DNA from: Streptomyces marinisediminis
GTDB lineage: Bacteria; Actinomycetota; Actinomycetes; Streptomycetales; Streptomycetaceae
Direction of reading: 5' to 3'
Assembly (NCBI RefSeq): GCF_026262575.1
Contig: NZ_JAPKFL010000025.1
Coordinates: forward strand, 1 to 64,000
Length of the DNA stretch: 64,000 nucleotides
The notes below the pieces were generated by a model. The model worked only from the letters and a program-made list of their open reading frames with translations, made no database searches and was not told where the DNA came from. Positions 8,377 through 16,690 of this stretch are shown one piece after another (positions within the stretch are counted from its first letter, which is position 1; every line of letters begins with the position of its first letter). The position numbers and the translations under genes are program-made.

Positions 8377-8441
8377 TTCTGCCTCTTCTGTCACGTCAGT
8401 CGCGGTGTGATCTCTGGCGAAATACTGCCTCACCGGCCCCC

Positions 8442-8485
8442 GTACTTGCACCTGTACTTGCATCCGCACTTGCAGCCGTAAGTAC
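8442..8485. repeat. Three 12-bp direct repeats (GTACTTGC type) plus an inverted copy between divergent genes
   Basis: GTACTTGCACCT (8442-8453), GTACTTGCATCC (8454-8465) and GCACTTGCAGCC (8466-8477) are in tandem. GTAAGTAC then follows as a partial inverted copy. The array lies between the DUF397 start and the ATPase start. Regular 12-bp spacing near one helical turn suggests cooperative binding by a dimeric regulator, most simply the XRE protein of the same locus. Confidence 0.5.
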
Positions 8486-8563
8486 AGATGCCACAGGATG
8501 GGTTGCGCAAGGGTGTTCCCAGCGACGTGACCGCCACCCAATGAACGGCTGCGGGGTTCGACG

Positions 8564-9271
8564 ATGACTCATCCGGCGAGGTGGGCGAGTTCTGCTGCCC
8601 GCGACCCCTCCGGTCTCACCCTCGGCCCCTCGCCGTCCCCGGCCCCGGCCCCCTTCACCGTCATGGAACCGGCCGGCGGCACGGCCTTCGCCGCGTGGAC
8701 GCTCGGGGGCGGCCCCCGCTCGCCCGGCACGGCCCGTGGCTACGCGCGCGCCGCGCTGCGCGGCTGGGGCCTGGAGGAGCTGACCGACGACGTCTCCGTG
8801 TCGGTGTCGGAGATGGTCACCAACGCGCTGTGCCACAGCGTGGAGCCCTGGGAGCCGCCCGGCGTCCAGTCGGTCATGCTGAGCATGCTCCGGCAGGGGC
8901 CCACGGTGCTCTGCGCGGTGATCGACCCCGGTGACAGCGCCCCGGCCGTGCGCACCGCCGACGAGCTCGCCGAGGGCGGGCGCGGCCTGCAGATCGTCGA
9001 CTGCCTCGCCGACGCCTGGGGCTGGACGACGCCCGGGCCGAACGGGAAGGCGGTCTGGGCCCGCTTCACCACCGCCGAGGCCGCCGACCGCGACGAGGCC
9101 GCCGGGTTCGTGCCGCCCGCCGAGGGCGCCTGCGCGGCCGACGCGCAGGACGACGTCGAGTGGGACGCGCTGACCCGGCTGCTGCTCCTGGTGGAGATCC
9201 TCGGCGGCTCCCGACCGCCCTGGCTCGACGGCGTCGGCCTGCGGCCCACCGACGGCCGCGCCCAGCTCTGA
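8564..9271 (+). CDS. HATPase_c (anti-sigma-like) ATP-binding protein
   Basis: The 235-residue protein has a GHKL ATPase core of the RsbW/SpoIIAB-like type. The N-box is in SVSEMVTNALCHS (about residue 84), the G1 box is in VIDPGDSAPAV, and the G2 box is in GGRGLQIVDCLAD. Such proteins next to XRE/DUF397 genes form the streptomycete WhiJ-type cassette. The N-terminal 35 residues are a Pro/Ser-rich extension. It is divergent from the DUF397 gene across the 12-bp repeat array. A cognate sigma or anti-sigma-antagonist gene is not present here. Confidence 0.8.
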   Translation: MTHPARWASSAARDPSGLTLGPSPSPAPAPFTVMEPAGGTAFAAWTLGGGPRSPGTARGYARAALRGWGLEELTDDVSVSVSEMVTNALCHSVEPWEPPGVQSVMLSMLRQGPTVLCAVIDPGDSAPAVRTADELAEGGRGLQIVDCLADAWGWTTPGPNGKAVWARFTTAEAADRDEAAGFVPPAEGACAADAQDDVEWDALTRLLLLVEILGGSRPPWLDGVGLRPTDGRAQL

Positions 9272-9385
9272 CGTGCCCCGCCCCCGGCTCCGACGCGTCC
9301 ACCGCCGCACGCGGAGCGGAATGAAATGCGGACCGGCCGGTGTTGGTCTTCTCTGGCGACAAGACGACCGGAAAGGCGGGCCAGG

Positions 9386-12300
9386 GTGCGGACGGGGAGC
9401 GGGACCGAGGGCGAGGACGCGGGCGGAGCCGGAGGCCGGCGGTCCGGCTGGGCCAGACGGCTGACGGCGCACTGCTGGCGCTACCGGCGCAACGTCCTGC
9501 TGGCGCTCGGCGCCTCGCTGGGCGGCATGGCCGTCATGGCACTGGTGCCGCTGATCACCAAGGCCGTGATCGACGACATCGCGGCCGGGGACACCTCCGC
9601 CCTGCCCGGCTGGATCGGGCTGCTCCTGGCCGCCGCCGTCGCCGTCTACGGGCTGACCTACGTGCGCCGCTACTACGGCGGGCGGCTCGCCCTGGACGTC
9701 CAGCACGACCTGCGCACCGACATGTACGCCGCGCTGGTGCGGCTCGACGGACGCAGCCAGGACGAGCTGTCCACCGGCCAGGTCGTCGGGCGCGGCACCA
9801 GCGACCTCCAGCTCGTGCAGAGCCTGCTGTTCATGGTGCCGATGATGATCGGCAACGTGCTGCTGTTCGTCATGGCGCTCGCGGTGATGGTGGTGCTCTC
9901 CCCGCTGCTGACGCTCGTCTCGCTGGCGGTCTTCCCCCTCCTGTGGTGGATCGCCGACCTCAGCCGCACCCGCCTGTTCCCCGCCACCTGGTACGCCCAG
10001 CAGCAGGCGGGCGCCGTGGCCTCCGTGGTGGACGGCGCGATCACCGGCGTCCGGGTCGTCAAGGGGTTCGGGCAGGAGCGGCAGGAGCAGGGCAAGCTGC
10101 GGGAGGCCGGCCGCACCCTGTTCGCGGCCCGGCTGCGCACCGTGCGGCTCAACGCCCGCTACACCCCCGCGCTCCAGGCGATCCCGTCCTTCGGGCAGGT
10201 CGCGATGCTGGCGCTGGGCGGGTGGATGGCGGTCAACGGGAGCATCACGCTGGGCACCTTCGTGGCCTTCTCCACCTACCTCGCCCAGCTCGTCGGCCCG
10301 GTGCGCATGCTGGCCGCGATGCTCACCGTCGGGCAGCAGGCCAGGGCGGGCGTCGAACGCGTCTACGAGCTGGTGGACGCCGAGCCGCAGATGGCCGAGC
10401 GGCCCGACGCGCACGAGCTGCCGGCCGACGCCCCCGCCTCGGTGGAGTTCGACGAGGTCACCTTCGGCTACGACCCCGAGCACCCGGTGCTCGACCGGGT
10501 CAGCCTCGCCGTCGCCCCCGGCGAGACGCTCGCGGTCGTCGGCACCAGCGGCAGCGGCAAGTCCACCGTCTCGATGCTGCTGCCGCGCTACTACGACGTG
10601 ACCGGCGGCGCCGTGCGGGTGGGCGGGCACGACGTGCGGGACCTGACGCTGGCCTCGCTGCGCTCCGCGATCGGCCTGGTGCCGGAGAACAGCTTCCTGT
10701 TCTCCTCCTCCGTCCGGGACAACATCGCCTTCGGCGCGCCCGACGCCGACGACGAGCAGGTCCGCGCCGCCGCCCGCGCCGCGCAGGCCGACGGCTTCAT
10801 CACCGAGCTGGCCGACGGCTACGACACGGTCGTCGGGGAGCAGGGCCTCACGCTCTCCGGCGGGCAGCGGCAGCGCATCGCCCTGGCCCGCGCCATCCTG
10901 GCCGACCCGCGGCTGCTCATCCTGGACGACGCCACCTCGGCGGTGGACGCGCGGGTGGAGGCCGAGATCCACGACGCGCTGCGCGGCGTCATGCGCGGCC
11001 GCACCACCCTGCTCATCGCCCACCGGCAGTCCACGCTCGCCCTCGCGGACCGGATCGCCGTGCTCGACGGCGGGCGCCTGGTCGACCTCGGCACGCACCG
11101 GGAGCTCACCGAGCGCTGCCCGCTCTACCGGCGCCTGCTCACCGACCCCGACGAGCTGGGCGACGTCGAACGGGACCCGGCGGGGCAGGCCGGGCACGAC
11201 CGGCACCGGGCGCGCGGCGGCGTCACCCCCAAGCTGTGGGTGCGCACCGGCCGCGCGGAAGGCGAGGACGGCACCGCGGGCGGCGAGGCGACGACGGCGG
11301 CGCAGAGCGGCCGGCCGGGGAGCTGGGGCGCGGAGCTGGCCGCGGGGCCGGGCACGCCGGAGCTGCGGAAGCGGGTCGCCGCGCTGCCGCCGGCCACGGA
11401 CGTGCCCGACGTGGACGAGGAGGACGCCGAGCGGCACGAACCGGGGCACCAGACGGAGCGTTCGTACCGGCTGCGCCGCCTGCTGCGCGGCTTCGGGCGC
11501 CCGCTGGGCGTCGCCCTGGCCTTCCTCGCCGTCGACGCCCTGGCGATGCTCGCGCTGCCGATGCTCATCCGGCACGGGGTGGACGAGGGCGTCGGACGGC
11601 AGGCGACGGGCGCGGTGTGGGCCGCCTCCGCCCTGGCCCTGGTCGTCGTGCTGGCCCAGTGGGCCGCGCAGATCACCGCCATGCGCCTGACCGGGCGCAC
11701 CGGCGAGCGCGTCCTGTACGCGCTGCGGGTGAAGATCTTCGCCCAGCTCCAGCGGCTGGGGCTCGACTACTACGAGCGGCACCTCGCCGGCGCGGTCATG
11801 ACGCGGATGACCACGGACGTGGACGCGCTGTCGACGTTCCTGCAGACGGGCCTGGTCACCGCCGTGGTCTCGCTGCTGACCTTCGTCGGCATCCTGGTGG
11901 TGCTCCTGGTCATCGACCTCCAGCTCGCGCTGGTCGTCTTCGCCGCGCTGCCGCTGCTGGTGCTCGGCACGGTCTTCTTCCGGCGGCAGAGCGTCAAGGC
12001 CTACGAGCTGGCCCGCGAGCGGGTGAGCGTCGTCAACGCCGACCTCCAGGAGTCGGTGGCCGGGCTGCGCATGGTGCAGGCCTTCCGGCACGAGGAGCGC
12101 GGCGCCCGCCGCTTCGCCCGGCGCAGCGACGGCTACCGCAGGGCCCGGGTGCGCGGCCAGTGGCTGGTGTCGGTCTACTTCCCGTTCGTGCAACTGCTGG
12201 CCGCGCTGGCCACCGCCGGGGTGCTGGTGGTCGGGGCCGAGCGGGTGGCCGCCGGGACGCTGACGGCCGGCGCGCTGGTGGCCTACCTGCTCTACATCGA

Positions 12301-13246
12301 GCTGTTCTTCGCCCCCGTGCAGCAGCTCTCCCAGGTCTTCGACGGCTACCAGCAGGCCGTCGTCTCGCTCGGCCGCATCCAGGAGCTGCTGCGGGAGCGC
12401 ACCACCACCCCGCCGCCCGCCGCGCCGCGTCCGCTGGAGCGGCCGCGCGGAGAGGTCGCCTTCCGCGACGTGCGCTTCCACTACCGCGCGGCCGACGGCA
12501 CGCCGCTGGCCGAGGCGGCGCTGGAGGACGTGAACCTGACCGTGCCCGCCGGGCAGACGGTCGCGTTCGTCGGCGAGACCGGCGCGGGCAAGTCCACGCT
12601 GGTCAAGCTCGTCGCCCGGTTCTACGACCCGGCCTCGGGCGCGGTGGAGCTGGACGGCGTCGACGTGCGGGAGTTCGACCTGGCCGAGTACCGCAGCCAC
12701 CTGGGCGTCGTCCCGCAGGAGCCGTACCTGTTCCCCGGCACCGTGCGGGACGCCATCGCCTACGGGCGCGCCGGGGCGAGCGACGCCGAGGTGGAGGCCG
12801 CCGCCCGCGCGGTGGGCGCGCACGACATGGTCGCCTCGCTGCCCGGCGGCTACCTGCACCCGGTCGGCGAGCGCGGGCGCAACCTGTCGGCGGGCCAGCG
12901 CCAGCTCATCGCCCTGGCCCGGGCGGAGCTGGTGAACCCGGCGGTGCTGCTGCTGGACGAGGCGACGGCGGCGCTGGACCTGGCGACGGAGTCGCTGGTC
13001 AACCAGGCGACCGACGCGCTGGCCGGGCGGCGCACCACGTTGGTGGTCGCCCACCGGCTGACCACGGCGGCGCGGGCCGACCGGGTGATCGTCTTGGACC
13101 ACGGCCGGGTCGTGGAGGACGGCACGCACGCCGAGCTGCTGGCCGCGGGCGGGCGCTACGCCGCGCTGTGGCACACCTTCACCGGCGGCGGCGCCCCGGG
13201 GGCCGCCCCGGCCGAGCGCCCGGCCGTCCCGACCGGCGGCGCCTGA
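9386..13246 (+). CDS. Fused heterodimeric-type ABC exporter (TMD-NBD-TMD-NBD)
   Basis: One 1,286-residue chain holds two complete ABC-B exporter halves. Half 1 has six transmembrane helices, Walker A GTSGSGKS (386), LSGGQ (490) and Walker B LILDDATS. Half 2 has Walker A GETGAGKS (1063), a variant signature LSAGQ (1167) and LLLDEATA with catalytic Glu1192. Half 1 has Asp515 where the catalytic glutamate should be. The pairing therefore gives one degenerate and one consensus ATP site, as in heterodimeric exporters such as TM287/288 or BmrCD. A linker of about 100 charged and Pro/Gly-rich residues joins the halves. GTG 9386 was chosen for the GGAAAGG upstream; ATG 9326 is the alternative. The cargo is unknown, possibly lipid or drug. 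Confidence 0.9.
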   Translation: MRTGSGTEGEDAGGAGGRRSGWARRLTAHCWRYRRNVLLALGASLGGMAVMALVPLITKAVIDDIAAGDTSALPGWIGLLLAAAVAVYGLTYVRRYYGGRLALDVQHDLRTDMYAALVRLDGRSQDELSTGQVVGRGTSDLQLVQSLLFMVPMMIGNVLLFVMALAVMVVLSPLLTLVSLAVFPLLWWIADLSRTRLFPATWYAQQQAGAVASVVDGAITGVRVVKGFGQERQEQGKLREAGRTLFAARLRTVRLNARYTPALQAIPSFGQVAMLALGGWMAVNGSITLGTFVAFSTYLAQLVGPVRMLAAMLTVGQQARAGVERVYELVDAEPQMAERPDAHELPADAPASVEFDEVTFGYDPEHPVLDRVSLAVAPGETLAVVGTSGSGKSTVSMLLPRYYDVTGGAVRVGGHDVRDLTLASLRSAIGLVPENSFLFSSSVRDNIAFGAPDADDEQVRAAARAAQADGFITELADGYDTVVGEQGLTLSGGQRQRIALARAILADPRLLILDDATSAVDARVEAEIHDALRGVMRGRTTLLIAHRQSTLALADRIAVLDGGRLVDLGTHRELTERCPLYRRLLTDPDELGDVERDPAGQAGHDRHRARGGVTPKLWVRTGRAEGEDGTAGGEATTAAQSGRPGSWGAELAAGPGTPELRKRVAALPPATDVPDVDEEDAERHEPGHQTERSYRLRRLLRGFGRPLGVALAFLAVDALAMLALPMLIRHGVDEGVGRQATGAVWAASALALVVVLAQWAAQITAMRLTGRTGERVLYALRVKIFAQLQRLGLDYYERHLAGAVMTRMTTDVDALSTFLQTGLVTAVVSLLTFVGILVVLLVIDLQLALVVFAALPLLVLGTVFFRRQSVKAYELARERVSVVNADLQESVAGLRMVQAFRHEERGARRFARRSDGYRRARVRGQWLVSVYFPFVQLLAALATAGVLVVGAERVAAGTLTAGALVAYLLYIELFFAPVQQLSQVFDGYQQAVVSLGRIQELLRERTTTPPPAAPRPLERPRGEVAFRDVRFHYRAADGTPLAEAALEDVNLTVPAGQTVAFVGETGAGKSTLVKLVARFYDPASGAVELDGVDVREFDLAEYRSHLGVVPQEPYLFPGTVRDAIAYGRAGASDAEVEAAARAVGAHDMVASLPGGYLHPVGERGRNLSAGQRQLIALARAELVNPAVLLLDEATAALDLATESLVNQATDALAGRRTTLVVAHRLTTAARADRVIVLDHGRVVEDGTHAELLAAGGRYAALWHTFTGGGAPGAAPAERPAVPTGGA

Positions 13247-13304
13247 GACGCCCGGCACGGCACCTGGCCCGGCGCCCGGCGCGCGGCAAGCCACGGCACG
13301 GCAC

Positions 13305-13340
13305 GCGGGCGGCACCCCCGGCGGCGGGGGTGCCGCCCGC
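13305..13340 (+). terminator. Hairpin terminator after the ABC exporter
   Basis: GCGGGCGGCACCCCC (13305-13319) pairs perfectly with 13326-13340 around a 6-base loop, 58 bases after the exporter stop. Confidence 0.7.
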
Positions 13341-13402
13341 GCGCCGCTTCCCGCGCCCGTCGTGCTCCACACCACCCGTCCGGAGGCACAGGTGTAGCGC
13401 GC

Positions 13403-13472
13403 TTGACGCGTGGCAGAAAGGGGATCAGTGTGCTGGCATCGGCGGTGGCCGAAATGACCGGATGATCCCTTT
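13403..13472 (+). promoter_or_regulatory. Promoter region of the trehalose importer with spaced inverted repeat
   Basis: TTGACG at 13403-13408 is a good -35; the best -10 at 17 bases (CAGTGT) is weak. AAAGGGGATCA (13417-13427) is mirrored by TGATCCCTTT (13463-13472), an inverted repeat whose arms are about 35 bases apart. The arms flank the probable start-point region, so a looping or two-site regulator of the operon is plausible. Confidence 0.4.
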
Positions 13473-13514
13473 CGGCCGGATCGTCGGCCAGACGTGCGGC
13501 TGAGGAGGGCGTGG

Positions 13515-14900
13515 ATGGTCACAGCGTGGGACGCGACCGGGACCGACCGGCCGCCGGACCGCGAGCCGCCGCGGCGGCACCGGTGGCGACGCGGCCGGCC
13601 GAGACGCGGCCGGAGCGCCGCCGCCGGGAGCTGCGCGCTGGCGCTGCTGCTCGCCGCGTGCGGCGGGGGCGGGGCGAGCGGGGACGGCGAGGTCACCGTG
13701 AACCTCTTCACCGCGCCGGAGGAGAACCTCCAGGCGGTCGTGGACCGGTGCAACCGCGAGGCCGGCGGCCGCTACCGCATCGTCTACCACCAGCTCCCGC
13801 GCGACGCGGACGGGCAGCGCGAGCAGATGGTGCGCCGGCTGGCGGCCGAGGACGCGGGCATGGACGTCCTCGGCCTGGACGTCACCTGGGTGCCGGAGTT
13901 CGCCGAGGCCGGGTGGGTCCGGGAGTGGACGGGCGAGCGCCGCGAGGCCGCCACCCGCGACGTGCTGCCCGGGCCGCTGCGGACGGCCGTGTGGCGGGAG
14001 AAGGTCTACGCGGCGCCGAAGAACACCAACGTGCAGCTCCTGTGGTACGACGAGCGGCTCACCCCCGAGCCGCCGCGCACCTGGGCGGAGGCCATCGCCG
14101 CGGCCGAACGGCTGCGCGCGGCGGGCAAGCCGCACGACCTGCTGTTCACCGGCGCCCAGTACGAGGGCCTGGTCGTCTTCTTCAACAGCCTGGTCGCGTC
14201 CGCGGGCGGCCGCCTGCTGAACGAGGAGGGCACCGAGGCCGTCGTCGACGAGGGCGTCGTGGAGGCCCTGCGGCTGCTCAAGGAGATCGCCACCTCGGGC
14301 GTCACCAGCCCCTCGCTGACCAACATGCAGGAGGACCAGGTGCGCCTCGCCTTCCAGAGCGGCCGGGGCGCGTTCCAGTTCAACTGGCCCTTCGTCTACG
14401 CCTCCTACGCGCAGGAGAAGCCGGAGGAGGTGGAGCACCTGCGGTGGGCCCGCTACCCCTCCTTCCGGGCGGGCGAGGAGTCCCGGGTGACCGTCGGCGG
14501 CTACAACCTGGCCGTGAGCACCTACTCGCGCCACCAGGACGAGGCGTTCGACGCCACGCTGTGCCTGCGCAGCGCGCAGAGCCAGAAGTTCCAGGCGCTG
14601 CGCTCCGGGCTGCCGCCGAGCATCGCGTCCGTCTACGAGGACGACACCCCGTTGGACCCGGACCGGCCCGCCGATCCGGAGACCAACCCGACGATGGGCA
14701 GCCAGTACCCGCCCAAGGACACCATCCGCGCCGCCCTGGAGGACGCCGCCGTGCGACCGCTGACCCCGGTGTACCAGAACCTGTCCGCCGTCACGGCCGA
14801 GATCCTCTCGCCCCCGTCGGCCATCGACCCGCAGCGGACGGCCGACACGCTGCGCCGCGAGCTCGACGCGGCCCTGAAGTCGCAAGGGGTGCTGCCGTGA
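13515..14900 (+). CDS. lpqY: LpqY-like trehalose-binding lipoprotein
   Basis: The 461-residue protein is an extracellular solute-binding lipoprotein. After an arginine-rich start, a hydrophobic segment ends in LLLAAC (lipobox, Cys49). Many segments match mycobacterial LpqY as I remember it: EFAEAGW, LPGPL, YAAP, TNVQLLWY, NWPFV, the GGYNLAV region, AVRPLTPVYQNLS and the C-terminal GVLP. Gene order binding protein-permease-permease-ATPase is also that of lpqY-sugABC, which recycles trehalose. ATG 13515 was chosen for GAGGAGGG just upstream. The permease start overlaps its stop. The ligand is inferred from homology only. Confidence 0.85.
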   Translation: MVTAWDATGTDRPPDREPPRRHRWRRGRPRRGRSAAAGSCALALLLAACGGGGASGDGEVTVNLFTAPEENLQAVVDRCNREAGGRYRIVYHQLPRDADGQREQMVRRLAAEDAGMDVLGLDVTWVPEFAEAGWVREWTGERREAATRDVLPGPLRTAVWREKVYAAPKNTNVQLLWYDERLTPEPPRTWAEAIAAAERLRAAGKPHDLLFTGAQYEGLVVFFNSLVASAGGRLLNEEGTEAVVDEGVVEALRLLKEIATSGVTSPSLTNMQEDQVRLAFQSGRGAFQFNWPFVYASYAQEKPEEVEHLRWARYPSFRAGEESRVTVGGYNLAVSTYSRHQDEAFDATLCLRSAQSQKFQALRSGLPPSIASVYEDDTPLDPDRPADPETNPTMGSQYPPKDTIRAALEDAAVRPLTPVYQNLSAVTAEILSPPSAIDPQRTADTLRRELDAALKSQGVLP

Positions 14901-15835
14901 CCGCGGCCCCCGCGGAGCCCCGTCCCGCGGCACGGCCCCGGGCGCCCCGCAGCGAGGGCCGCAAGGCCGAACGCCGGCTCGGCTGGCTGCTGTGCGCCCC
15001 GGCCGCCCTGGTGATGGTGGCCGTCACCGGCTACCCGATCCTGTACTCCGTATGGCTCTCCCTGCACCGCTACGACCTGCGCTTCCCGGCCGAGCAGGAG
15101 TTCGTCGGGCTGGCCAACTACGCCGTGGTGCTCACCAACTCCTACTGGTGGACGGCGTTCGGCGTCACGGTGCTCATCACCGTCGTCTCCGTCGCCATCG
15201 AACTGGTGCTGGGCATGGCGCTGGCCGTCACCATGCACCGCACGCTGCTCGCCCGCGGCCTGGTGCGCACGGTGACGCTGGTCCCGTACGGCATCGTCAC
15301 CGTCGTCGCCGCCTTCTCCTGGTTCTACGCCTGGACGCCGGGCACCGGCTACCTCGCGGAGACGGTCGCACCGGGCTCGGCCCCGCTGACCGAGCGGGCC
15401 GGCTCGCTGGCCATCATCATCCTCGCCGAAGTGTGGAAGACGACCCCGTTCATGGCGCTGCTCCTCATGGCGGGCCTGGCCCTCGTCCCCGACGACCTGC
15501 TGCGCGCCGCCGCCGTGGACGGCGCCGGGGCCTGGCAGCGCTTCGTGAAGGTGACGCTGCCGGTGATGAAACCGGCCATCCTGGTCGCGCTGCTGTTCCG
15601 CACCCTGGACGCGTTCCGGGTGTTCGACAACATCTTCATCCTCACCGCGGGCGCCAACGACACCTCGTCCGTCTCGATGATCACCTACAGCAACCTCATC
15701 AGAGGGCTGAACCTGGGCATCGGCTCGACCATGTCGGTGCTCATCTTCCTCGCGGTCGCCGCCATCGCGTTCGTCTTCGTCAAGCTGTTCGGCACGGCCG
15801 CACCCGGCGGCGACGCGCGCGGAGGTGGGCGCTGA
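14897..15835 (+). CDS. sugA: Trehalose ABC importer permease SugA-like
   Basis: The 312-residue inner-membrane permease (MalF type) has about six transmembrane helices. The first is LLCAPAALVMVAVTGYPILY. The EAA loop that contacts the ATPase is DDLLRAAAVDGAGAWQRFVKVTLP (about residues 200-225). GTG 14897 overlaps the lpqY stop (GTGA), implying translational coupling. It pairs with the next permease to form the channel. Confidence 0.85.
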   Translation: MTAAPAEPRPAARPRAPRSEGRKAERRLGWLLCAPAALVMVAVTGYPILYSVWLSLHRYDLRFPAEQEFVGLANYAVVLTNSYWWTAFGVTVLITVVSVAIELVLGMALAVTMHRTLLARGLVRTVTLVPYGIVTVVAAFSWFYAWTPGTGYLAETVAPGSAPLTERAGSLAIIILAEVWKTTPFMALLLMAGLALVPDDLLRAAAVDGAGAWQRFVKVTLPVMKPAILVALLFRTLDAFRVFDNIFILTAGANDTSSVSMITYSNLIRGLNLGIGSTMSVLIFLAVAAIAFVFVKLFGTAAPGGDARGGGR

Positions 15836-16677
15836 TGTCCCTGTCCAACGTCCCGGTGGGGCGGCGCAAGGCGGCGTGGGCGTTCGTCAACACCGTGGTC
15901 GTCGTCTACGCCCTGACGCCGGTGCTGTGGATCGCCTCGCTGTCGTTCAAGACGCGGGAGACGATGACCGACGGCCACTTCGTCCCGCGCGAGTGGACGC
16001 TCGCCCACTACGCGGACATCTTCCGCACCGACGCCTTCCTGCGCGCCCTGGTCAACTCCATCGGCATCGCGCTCATCGCGACGTTCATCGCGGTCGTGCT
16101 GGCCACGATGGCCGCCTACGCCGTCGCCCGGCTGGACTTCCCCGGCAAGCGGGCGCTGATCGGGGTGTCGCTGCTCATCGCGATGTTCCCGCAGATCTCG
16201 CTCGTCACCCCGCTGTTCACCATCGAGCGGGCGCTCGGCCTGTTCGACACCTGGCCCGGCCTGATCCTGCCCTACATCACCTTCGCGCTGCCGCTGGCGA
16301 TCTACACCCTGTCCGCCTTCTTCCGGGAGATCCCCTGGGAGCTGGAGAAGGCCGCGAAGATGGACGGCGCCACCCCGGCGCAGGCGTTCCGCAAGGTGAT
16401 CGCGCCGCTGGCCGCCCCCGGGGTGTTCACCACCGCGATCCTGGTGTTCATCTTCTGCTGGAACGACTTCCTGTTCGCGATCTCGCTGACGTCCTCGGAG
16501 GCGTCGCGCACCGTCCCCGCGGCGCTGTCGTTCTTCACCGGGTCCTCCCAGTTCGAGGACCCGACCGGCACGATCTCCGCCGCGGCCGTGGTCATCACCG
16601 TCCCGATCGTGGTGTTCGTGCTCCTCTTCCAGCGCCGCATCGTCGCGGGGCTGACGTCCGGCGCCGTCAAGGGTTAG
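15835..16677 (+). CDS. sugB: Trehalose ABC importer permease SugB-like
   Basis: The 280-residue MalG-type permease starts at an ATG overlapping the previous stop (TGATG). It has six predicted transmembrane helices and the EAA loop PWELEKAAKMDGATPAQAF near residues 165-183. FVPREWTLAHYADIF near the N terminus is typical of sugar permeases. It is the second channel subunit of the lpqY-sugABC system. Confidence 0.86.
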   Translation: MSLSNVPVGRRKAAWAFVNTVVVVYALTPVLWIASLSFKTRETMTDGHFVPREWTLAHYADIFRTDAFLRALVNSIGIALIATFIAVVLATMAAYAVARLDFPGKRALIGVSLLIAMFPQISLVTPLFTIERALGLFDTWPGLILPYITFALPLAIYTLSAFFREIPWELEKAAKMDGATPAQAFRKVIAPLAAPGVFTTAILVFIFCWNDFLFAISLTSSEASRTVPAALSFFTGSSQFEDPTGTISAAAVVITVPIVVFVLLFQRRIVAGLTSGAVKG

Positions 16678-16690
16678 CGGAGGAACTGGT

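Noticed and set aside
8442..8485. CRISPR array
   Set aside because: Units are 12 bp in direct contact without spacers and no cas genes are present.
8396..13753. Very long open frame on the minus strand opposite the ABC exporter
   Set aside because: It is antisense to a gene with complete motifs, has Gln/Gly/Arg/His-rich composition and no domain. It is a GC-bias shadow.
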